A DNA stretch of 14,346 bases from Rickettsiales bacterium. Lineage in GTDB: Bacteria; Pseudomonadota; Alphaproteobacteria; Rickettsiales; Deianiraeaceae. The stretch's first letter is position 1. The number at the start of each line of letters is the position of its first letter. A program made the position numbers and the translations under genes. Location: contig CANCKZ010000004.1 in NCBI GenBank assembly GCA_947378695.1, positions 1 to 14,346 of the forward strand. The letters run 5' to 3'. The notes beneath the pieces were generated by a model. It searched no databases and was not told the origin of the DNA. It saw only the letters and a program-made list of their open reading frames with translations. Shown here piece by piece: positions 8,574 through 14,346 of this stretch.

Positions 8574-9413
8574 ATGCAAGGAATTGAGGAAAATGGCTCG
8601 TTACAAGTGCGTGAAGGTGCTGAAAATTCCTTTGGAATGGAGGCAGTCACGGATTTTATCTACGACAAAGGCAACGATACGGTTTTCAAGTCGTATCAAC
8701 AGTCTTACCGCATTTTCCTCGATCTTTTCAAGAAAAGCTACCCTGATTACAGCGATCAAATCGATGTTTCCGATGCCGACGTTCGCAACGCCCGTGCAAA
8801 ACGCTTTAAAACGGACGAATACTGGAAAATTTGGCGTGAACACGGCGAACTTGTCGCATTTATTGAGGCTTTTTTCCACAAGCAAAACGGTTTCAACATG
8901 CTTCCACGCATTTTTGAAAAATATCCGCAGGAAGTCGTAAATTTCCAGACTGCAACAGCATTTTTCGACCGCTTCACAAGCTACGAGCCACTTGTCGCAC
9001 TATTTCGTGACTGTGGAATTACAAGAATGATGCCCACAACCGCAACAACAATTTGGAACGCCGTGAAGCAACTTGAAATGGAATATGGCGGAATTGTGCC
9101 ACGAGAACGCTGGCAATTGCTGAAATTTAATGGTCTTGGAAGGAAAATCGTCAATATGTTCCTCAATTTAGCATTCGACATTCCGGAAATTGGCATTGAT
9201 GTGCGGGTTTTCCGTGCCGCTTGCGAACTTGGACTTGTGCCATTCAAAGCGGAGGATTTTACTTCGGACTCAATCAAATTTGAGGTTGAACTTATTTTGC
9301 GTCGTGCAATTCCAAAGAGGTTTTTCCTTGATGCTGATTACCTTTTATTCATGCACGGGGCTGGCGAAAATGTTCACTCGCCAAAGCCCAAAAAAGCAAA
9401 AAAAGCAGGTTAA
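8574..9413 (+). CDS. Endonuclease III-like HhH-GPD protein without Fe-S cluster
   Basis: The 279-residue protein contains a helix-hairpin-helix and catalytic region like base-excision DNA glycosylases: LLKFNGLGRKIVNMFLNLAF (182-201) followed by IGIDVRVFRAACELG (206-220). K191 and D209 correspond to the catalytic Lys and Asp of endonuclease III and have the same 18-residue spacing as K120 and D138 of the E. coli enzyme. The C-terminal four-cysteine iron-sulfur loop is missing: only C147 and C217 are present, and the protein ends in a basic KPKKAKKAG tail. The first 100 or so residues, with many aromatic and charged residues, do not match the usual N-terminus. A role in DNA binding or base excision is inferred; the substrate is unknown. 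The ATG lies 1 nt after the gyrB stop with GGA 8 nt upstream. Its stop codon overlaps that of the convergent decarboxylase gene. Confidence 0.75.
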   Translation: MQGIEENGSLQVREGAENSFGMEAVTDFIYDKGNDTVFKSYQQSYRIFLDLFKKSYPDYSDQIDVSDADVRNARAKRFKTDEYWKIWREHGELVAFIEAFFHKQNGFNMLPRIFEKYPQEVVNFQTATAFFDRFTSYEPLVALFRDCGITRMMPTTATTIWNAVKQLEMEYGGIVPRERWQLLKFNGLGRKIVNMFLNLAFDIPEIGIDVRVFRAACELGLVPFKAEDFTSDSIKFEVELILRRAIPKRFFLDADYLLFMHGAGENVHSPKPKKAKKAG

Positions 9414-10555
9414 TACATACTCATTATTGGCTCGTCTTGCACGAAAAACATTTCTTCACTTGGTTTAAAGCCGTTGAATCCGCTTGCGATTGCTTTTGCA
9501 TAGGATCCCATTTGCCCAATTTCAATGAAGTCGCCCTCTTGTGCATTTGATGGCAGATAGAAAGGACCGTGCATGTAATCGATTGAATCGCAGGTTGGTC
9601 CGTATAGTTGGAACGGGATTAAATCGTGCGAGGCATCTTGTTTGAGGAGTCTCATCGGGAAGACGAATTTTGGAAATCCTGCATCAAAAAGTGAGCCATA
9701 AGTGCCATCGTTTATGTAAAGGAAGTCGTCTTTGCGAAGATCAATGCGAACAATAAGCGACATACATTCCGCAACAATTGCCCTGCCCGGTTCAGCAAGA
9801 AACTCAATATTTTCACGATTTTTCAATTGCAAAAAGCCAGAGTGAATTACATGGAAGAATTCCTCCATATTTTGCGGTTTCATACCAGGGTAAATTGATG
9901 GAAAGCCTCCACCAACATTGAAGTAATCGACTGAAATTTCATTTACAATTTTAGAAAGCATATCAATTGCAAGTTTGTAAGCGTCTGAGTGCATGCACTG
10001 CGAACCTGCGTGGAAGCAAACTCCAACCTTGTGTGCAACTTTTTTTGTCTGCTTTAAAAGTGCCGGCGTGTTGTGAAGATTTACGCCAAATTTTTCCGAA
10101 AGATTAATTTCCGCAAATGAATTTGGAATTGCAACACGAACATGCAAACTTAAATCACTTGCGTTGTCAGTTTCTTCAAGAATTTTTTTCAATTCGTATT
10201 CGCTATCAAGTGAAAAATGGCGAACATTGTGCTTGAAGTATGCCTCACGAATTGAGTTGCGTGGCTTAACTGGGTGCATGAAATAGAGGTTGACCTCCTT
10301 GTCTTTTGCCTTTGCAATGTTCAAAACATGCTCAATTTCCCCAAGGGAGGCAACATCAAACGAGGTAATCCCTTCGTCCATAAGGTATTCTATGATGAAT
10401 TTTTCTGGGTTCGTTTTAACGGGGTAAAGAATTTTGCAACGCAGGTTATAAAAGCAGTTTATGGCACGCTCCAAAATGTGCTTGCGAAGAATTATTGTTG
10501 GGTTAATTATTTCGTTTTTTGAAATTACATCAAATGCGTCTCGATATCCAGTCAT
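9410..10555 (-). CDS. Fold-III PLP-dependent ornithine decarboxylase (eukaryotic-type)
   Basis: This enzyme decarboxylates ornithine (perhaps also lysine) to putrescine (or cadaverine), the entry to polyamine synthesis. The 381-residue protein is an alanine-racemase-fold decarboxylase. K47 in YPVKTNP is the PLP lysine, H182 lies in FHAGSQ, GGGFP (215-219) and EPGR (255-258) bind phosphate, the GPTCDSID motif provides catalytic C322 and D323 across the dimer, and Y352 lies in MGSYAKA. GPTCD separates it from diaminopimelate decarboxylase, which has GP-x-CES-x-D. Related alphaproteobacterial genes are sometimes called speF. It has its own promoter at 10678-10706 and a leader of about 115 nt, but no Shine-Dalgarno site before the ATG. 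The deoxyhypusine-synthase-like gene in the same window could use its product. Lysine versus ornithine preference cannot be told from sequence alone. Confidence 0.92.
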   Translation of the reverse strand: MTGYRDAFDVISKNEIINPTIILRKHILERAINCFYNLRCKILYPVKTNPEKFIIEYLMDEGITSFDVASLGEIEHVLNIAKAKDKEVNLYFMHPVKPRNSIREAYFKHNVRHFSLDSEYELKKILEETDNASDLSLHVRVAIPNSFAEINLSEKFGVNLHNTPALLKQTKKVAHKVGVCFHAGSQCMHSDAYKLAIDMLSKIVNEISVDYFNVGGGFPSIYPGMKPQNMEEFFHVIHSGFLQLKNRENIEFLAEPGRAIVAECMSLIVRIDLRKDDFLYINDGTYGSLFDAGFPKFVFPMRLLKQDASHDLIPFQLYGPTCDSIDYMHGPFYLPSNAQEGDFIEIGQMGSYAKAIASGFNGFKPSEEMFFVQDEPIMSMY

Positions 10556-10620
10556 TTTGTTTCAGAAAAAAGTGAAAAAAATTGTTTATAGAATAATGTA
10601 TAAATCAAAAACTGTTCCAT
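10552..10620 (-). CDS. Candidate 22-codon leader ORF overlapping the decarboxylase start
   Basis: ATG at 10620 opens a frame of 22 codons rich in Phe, Leu and Tyr (it begins MEQFLIYTLFYK and ends LFSETK). Its TGA stop overlaps the decarboxylase start as ATGA (10555-10552). The decarboxylase lacks a Shine-Dalgarno site, so re-initiation from this ORF is an attractive way to start it. The ORF has only a weak AAAAGA directly before its ATG. It may be a chance ORF in T-rich DNA. Confidence 0.3.
   Translation of the reverse strand: MEQFLIYTLFYKQFFSLFSETK
10575..10608 (-). terminator. Candidate attenuator hairpin in the decarboxylase leader
   Basis: Read on the minus strand, TTG-A-TTTATA pairs with TATAAACAA around an 8-nt loop (plus-strand arms 10599-10608 and 10582-10590; one bulged base), followed directly by T7 (complement of 10575-10581). 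The stem is mostly A-T and so weak. It lies inside the candidate leader ORF about 20 nt before the decarboxylase start, as expected for attenuation rather than for end-of-gene termination. Confidence 0.3.
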
Positions 10621-10656
10621 TTCTTTTATGAGTGCAAAATAAAGTTAAAAAACATT

Positions 10657-10667
10657 GCCAATTTGGC
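10657..10667. promoter_or_regulatory. Small palindrome at the decarboxylase transcription start
   Basis: GCCAA-T-TTGGC is an 11-bp palindrome placed about +4 to +14 relative to the predicted start of transcription. The position would suit a repressor site. It is short, so chance is possible. Confidence 0.25.
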
Positions 10668-10677
10668 GTAAAAACGG

Positions 10678-10706
10678 TTTATATTCCCTGCAAATGTAAT
10701 TGTCAA
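10678..10706 (-). promoter_or_regulatory. Ornithine decarboxylase promoter
   Basis: On the minus strand TTGACA (10706-10701), an exact 17-nt spacer and TATAAA (10683-10678) make the best sigma-70-type promoter in the window. It begins only 5 nt after the trkH stop codon, so the decarboxylase can be transcribed independently of topA-trkH. Transcription would begin near 10671, leaving a leader of about 115 nt. Confidence 0.65.
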
Positions 10707-10711
10707 GCAAT

Positions 10712-12172
10712 TTATTTTGCGCTTAAAAGTTTTATCACAATAACAATTATCGCAACAAATTCAAGTCTTCCAAGAAGCATTGCAAACGCACAAATGCCAC
10801 GCAAAGTTTGCGAAAATGTGGAAATTATGCTTGTTGAAGCACCGTATTCTGTGGCAATTACCCCTGCGTTGCTCAAAAATGAAACGCCCGAAGCAATGGA
10901 TTCGGAGAGGTTGTAGTTTGTGGCTGTCATAAAAATTGTGATGCACATAAGAGTGAGTATGTATAGGGAGATTAACACCACGATTGAAGACACCGTTGAT
11001 GTTGAAATATCACAACCATCGCACTGAACTTTGCGTTTTAAATTTGGGTGTAGTATTGTTAAAAAGTGGTGCTTCAACATAGCAATAACAACCTGAGCAC
11101 GGAAAATTTTAATCCCACCGGAAGTTGACCCAGTGCAACCACCAACAATGCAAGCGATTATCAACATTAAAACCAAGAATTGTCCGTAGTGTGTTAAATT
11201 CGCAGAAAAAAAGCCAGTTGAACTTTGTACGGAAACAAGTGCGAACAGTATGTGAACGGCTTCTGAAAACGAAAAAGGCTTGTTTTGTATTGCGAAATAA
11301 ACTATGCAAGTAAGGGAGAATGTCGCAAAAATTAAATACAATAGTGCAAGAGTTTGCCCGTTAATTGAAAAGCGTTTGCGTGTGAAGATTCTTATTATGA
11401 CAATAAACGGCATTGCGGCAAGAAGCATGAAAAATATTGCTGCTATTTCAAGATTAATACTTTTGAAAGCGGCAAACGAGGCATCGTAGTTTCCAAATCC
11501 ACCAGATGAAACCGTTGCCATTGAATGGCAGATTGCATCAAAGACTGACATTCCAAGCAGCGAATAGACTATGGCACAAATAATTGCAAAGGCGGAGTAC
11601 ACCATAACAATTAGCAGGGCGAAGTCTAGTATTCGTGGCGTTTCTTTTTCCTGATTTTCCGAAGATTCCGTGAGGAAGAAATACATTGCACCGTTTTGAA
11701 GGTATGGCAAAACGATGAATACAAGGGTGATAACTCCAACTCCACCAAGGAAATGGAGCATTGCTCGCCATAATAAAATACCTTTGCTAACATCGTGCAG
11801 GTTATAAAGAATTGTTGCCCCAGTTGTTGTAATGCCAGATGAAGCCTCAAACAGTGCGTCAATCATTGTTATTGAATAGTTTGGGTAGTAGGCAAAATAA
11901 AGCGGAATTGCCGAAAGAAATGTTATGTAGAACCAAGTTAAAACCGTTGCGAAAAACGAGGACGAGCGTGAAATTGAACCTTGTTTTGTATAACTTGTAA
12001 CCATCATCAAAATTGAGACAAACAAACCAAACATTGACGAATTTGCGAAGATATCGAAGTTTTGGCTATCACCAGCATAGGAATATTCCACAACCATTGG
12101 AATGGTCATTAAAAGCGAGAATATGCAACCAAATAAACCGGCGATATAAAATGCAAGACGATAATCTCTCAT
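10712..12172 (-). CDS. trkH: Trk-type potassium uptake protein, membrane subunit
   Basis: TrkH is the ion-conducting subunit of a low-affinity potassium uptake system in the inner membrane, normally gated by the NAD/ATP-binding protein TrkA, which is not in this window. The 486-residue protein has about ten hydrophobic helices and the four pseudo-repeated selectivity-filter loops: SSGITTTGAT, ATVSSGGFGNYD, SVQSSTGFFSAN and SFLSNAGVIATEYG. The conserved GGCTGSTSGGIKIFR segment after the third loop is also present. Length is normal. The ATG lies 4 nt after the topA stop codon with no visible Shine-Dalgarno, so translation may depend on topA. No convincing terminator follows the stop; the decarboxylase promoter begins right there. 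Confidence 0.95.
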   Translation of the reverse strand: MRDYRLAFYIAGLFGCIFSLLMTIPMVVEYSYAGDSQNFDIFANSSMFGLFVSILMMVTSYTKQGSISRSSSFFATVLTWFYITFLSAIPLYFAYYPNYSITMIDALFEASSGITTTGATILYNLHDVSKGILLWRAMLHFLGGVGVITLVFIVLPYLQNGAMYFFLTESSENQEKETPRILDFALLIVMVYSAFAIICAIVYSLLGMSVFDAICHSMATVSSGGFGNYDASFAAFKSINLEIAAIFFMLLAAMPFIVIIRIFTRKRFSINGQTLALLYLIFATFSLTCIVYFAIQNKPFSFSEAVHILFALVSVQSSTGFFSANLTHYGQFLVLMLIIACIVGGCTGSTSGGIKIFRAQVVIAMLKHHFLTILHPNLKRKVQCDGCDISTSTVSSIVVLISLYILTLMCITIFMTATNYNLSESIASGVSFLSNAGVIATEYGASTSIISTFSQTLRGICAFAMLLGRLEFVAIIVIVIKLLSAK

Positions 12173-12176
12173 AGTG

Positions 12177-14346
12177 TTATTTTTTCGGTTTCACTACTTT
12201 CTTCTTGAAACCGCCGGTTCTGCCTGCTTTTTTTGGTGCGTTGATTTTTGCCGTGATTTTCTCCATGGCTTCATCAAGTGTGATTTCAAACAGCTCCTGC
12301 GTGGTTTTCAAACTTGCGTAAATGCTGTTATGCACAACATAAGGACCAAATGGACCAATTCCCGCCTTAATAGCAAGACCATCTTCCGTGTGCATACCAA
12401 TTGTTCTTGGCAACTCTTCAAGCTTCTTTGCAAGGGCGATGTCTACGGAGGAGGCATCAATATTTTTTGGTATTGAAACCCTTTTTGGCTTTGGTTCTGT
12501 TGGTTTTTTGGTAGATTTCTTCCCCGTTTTTGTGAGCTTTTCTTCCTCTTTTGGTGGGTTATCATCCGTGATTTCAACATAAAGACCATATGGACCTTTT
12601 TTCAAGAAATACTTTTTCGAGCCTTCCTCGCCCAAAAGTGTTGCTTCTGCGGAGGAATTTTCTGAAAATCCACCACCAGAACCGCCATCTGGGTTAAAAA
12701 TATGCTTACATTCCGGATAGTTTTCACACGAAGCAAAAAGCCCAAATTTCCCAAGTTTCAGCTGTAATTTCCCCTTTTTACAAGTTGGGCAATCGTTTTG
12801 AAGAACGCCGTCATCATCAGTTTGGAAAACAATATGTGCAAGCTTTTCGTTCAAAACCTTGGTAACGCTATCATATTCCTCCTTCATTGCGTCGTCAACA
12901 TTCTGTTTAAATGGCGACCAAAACCCTTTCAAGAATTGCTCCCTTGTGTTTTTTCCTTCGGCGATGGAATCAAGTTCTTCTTCAAGAGACGCCGTGAAAC
13001 CGTATTCAACATATTTTGAAAAGAACTTCTTCAAAAAGACATCAACCACCCTTCCACGCAGTTCGGGAGCAAGCCTCTTCGATTCATTAATCTTCACATA
13101 TTCCCTTTCTTGAATTACCGAAATTGTGCTTGCATAAGTTGAAGGTCGCCCTATTCCTTTTTCCTCCAATTGTTTAATTAGGGTTGCTTCTGTGTAGCGT
13201 GCCGGTGCTTGTGTGAAGTGTTGATTTGGCTTGATTTCAAGCGGTTTTGCAGCATCGCCTTGCTTCATTGTTGGAAGGATTGTGTCATCCGAAACGCTGA
13301 AATTATAGACTTTCAAGAAACCATCAAATTTGATAACCGAACCGTTAGCCTTGAACGAGTGATTTTGCGTTTCAATATTTACTTTTGTTGCTTCAAAAAT
13401 AGCATTTTCCATTTGCGAGGCAACCGCTCTTTTCCAGATTAAATCATACAATTTGAACTGTTCTTCTTTGAGGAACTTCCTTGCTTTTTCGGGTGTGAGT
13501 GAGGCATCCGTTGGGCGGATAGCTTCGTGAGCCTCCTGTGCATTTTGTGCTTTAGAAACATAGAAAATCGGTTTTGATGGAAGATATTTGTCTCCCAATG
13601 TGCCAATAAATTTGCGGATATCATTAAGACCGTCCTGCGAGATTGAGATGGAATCGGTTCTCATATATGTAATCAAACCCTTGGTTTCGCCATCAATTGC
13701 AACACCTTCATAAAGCCCTTGTGCAACTTGCATTGTGCGTTTTGGCGAAAAATAAAGCTTACTGGAAGCTTCTTGCTGCAATGTTGAAGTTGTGAATGGA
13801 GCGTAAGGTTTTCTGCGAGTTTCCTTCGTTTGAATTTCGGTTATTTCGTATGTTTTGCCAGTAAGTTCAGCAAGAACTTCGTTTGCCTGTTTTTCGTTTG
13901 TGATGGAAAACTTTTCCAACTTTTCGCCTTTGAAAACCTCCAAAACTGCTGGAACTTTTGCATTGTTGACAGAAAAATCTGCCTCAATTGACCAATACTC
14001 CTCCGTTTTGAAAGCCTCAATTTCCTCCTCTTTTTCACACACTAAACGAAGTGCAACTGATTGCACACGCCCTGCTGATTTACTCCCAGGAAGTTTCCGC
14101 CAAAGGACTGGGGAAATGTTAAAACCCATCAAATAATCCAATGCAAGTCTTGCTTGTTGAGCATTCACAAGGTGGTAGTCAATTTCACGAGGGTTTGCCA
14201 CTGCGTGTAAAATTGCTGATTTTGTAATCTGGTTGAAGGTAATTCTGACCACTTTTTTTGGCAGAGACTTTCTTTCCTTGAGAGCTTCATAGACATGCCA
14301 CGAGATAGCCTCTCCTTCACGGTCAGGATCCGTTGCTAGGTAAAGT
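12177..14346 (-). CDS. topA: DNA topoisomerase I, N-terminus cut by the window edge
   Basis: This type IA topoisomerase relaxes negative supercoils, opposing gyrase. The frame stays open to the right edge: upstream of an internal GTG at 14252, 31 more codons encode LYLATDPDREGEAISWHVYE, the end of the TOPRIM domain with its DxDxE metal-binding triad. So 722 codons are visible and roughly the first 100 residues are missing. The catalytic tyrosine is in ITYMRTDS (codon 13667-13665). Other landmarks are GSKSAGRVQSVALRL and the QLEEKGIGRPSTYASTI segment. The C-terminus holds one zinc ribbon (CPTCKKG ... CENYPECKH, about 12791-12700), two topoisomerase C-terminal repeats (KKGPYGLYV, GPFGPYVV) and a Lys-rich tail. 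The stop is 4 nt before trkH, so the two form an operon. Confidence 0.97.
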   Translation of the reverse strand, partial: LYLATDPDREGEAISWHVYEALKERKSLPKKVVRITFNQITKSAILHAVANPREIDYHLVNAQQARLALDYLMGFNISPVLWRKLPGSKSAGRVQSVALRLVCEKEEEIEAFKTEEYWSIEADFSVNNAKVPAVLEVFKGEKLEKFSITNEKQANEVLAELTGKTYEITEIQTKETRRKPYAPFTTSTLQQEASSKLYFSPKRTMQVAQGLYEGVAIDGETKGLITYMRTDSISISQDGLNDIRKFIGTLGDKYLPSKPIFYVSKAQNAQEAHEAIRPTDASLTPEKARKFLKEEQFKLYDLIWKRAVASQMENAIFEATKVNIETQNHSFKANGSVIKFDGFLKVYNFSVSDDTILPTMKQGDAAKPLEIKPNQHFTQAPARYTEATLIKQLEEKGIGRPSTYASTISVIQEREYVKINESKRLAPELRGRVVDVFLKKFFSKYVEYGFTASLEEELDSIAEGKNTREQFLKGFWSPFKQNVDDAMKEEYDSVTKVLNEKLAHIVFQTDDDGVLQNDCPTCKKGKLQLKLGKFGLFASCENYPECKHIFNPDGGSGGGFSENSSAEATLLGEEGSKKYFLKKGPYGLYVEITDDNPPKEEEKLTKTGKKSTKKPTEPKPKRVSIPKNIDASSVDIALAKKLEELPRTIGMHTEDGLAIKAGIGPFGPYVVHNSIYASLKTTQELFEITLDEAMEKITAKINAPKKAGRTGGFKKKVVKPKK

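Noticed and set aside
8584..8940. 118-codon plus-strand ORF inside the HhH-GPD gene
   Set aside because: It is an alternate frame of a gene with a recognisable catalytic region; its composition is random-looking.
9410..10555. Assignment of the decarboxylase as diaminopimelate decarboxylase (lysA) or carboxynorspermidine decarboxylase
   Set aside because: The GPTCDSID motif and overall layout match ornithine decarboxylase rather than the GP-x-CES-x-D of LysA.

Overview
The window looks like chromosomal housekeeping DNA from an AT-rich alphaproteobacterium. The best lineage clue is an NDUFA12-type complex I subunit, a protein known from alphaproteobacteria and mitochondria. Low GC, many weak or absent Shine-Dalgarno sites, apparent TTG start options and short intergenic spaces would fit a Rickettsiales- or Holosporales-like or otherwise reduced genome, but this placement is inference. 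I see no insertion sequence, phage, CRISPR array, tRNA or rRNA.

Layout from left to right. (1) 1-571, minus strand: a start-side fragment of an unrecognised gene at the left edge, a 54-codon candidate ORF too short for usual gene callers, and an 83-residue two-helix membrane protein. (2) 572-820: a bidirectional terminator hairpin, then a 12+2+12 bp inverted repeat, one arm of which recurs 115 bp away. (3) Minus-strand pair: a deoxyhypusine-synthase-like polyamine enzyme followed by aroC (chorismate synthase). (4) A lone plus-strand secE. (5) Minus-strand cluster purK, NDUFA12-like, outer-membrane barrel protein, packed with 2-4 nt gaps. (6) A divergent promoter region, then plus-strand gyrB followed after 1 nt by an endonuclease-III-like (HhH-GPD) protein that lacks the iron-sulfur cluster. 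(7) Minus-strand fold-III ornithine decarboxylase with its own good promoter and a leader of about 115 nt. (8) Minus-strand topA (cut by the right edge) followed after 4 nt by trkH.

Functional links. gyrB and topA are opposing DNA-supercoiling enzymes about 3.6 kb apart. The HhH-GPD protein is physically coupled to gyrB and may act on DNA. The ornithine decarboxylase makes putrescine, and the deoxyhypusine-synthase-like protein probably makes an aminopropyl- or aminobutyl-extended polyamine such as homospermidine or spermidine, so together they suggest a polyamine pathway. secE, the barrel protein and the small membrane protein concern the envelope. purK, aroC and trkH are ordinary metabolic and ion-transport genes.

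Most worth a second look: the ornithine decarboxylase leader (strong promoter, 22-codon upstream ORF ending in an ATGA overlap with the enzyme start, and a terminator-like hairpin inside that ORF), the gyrB-coupled HhH-GPD protein, the inverted repeat downstream of aroC, and the displaced secE. I did not find a clear-cut new defence or mobile system.
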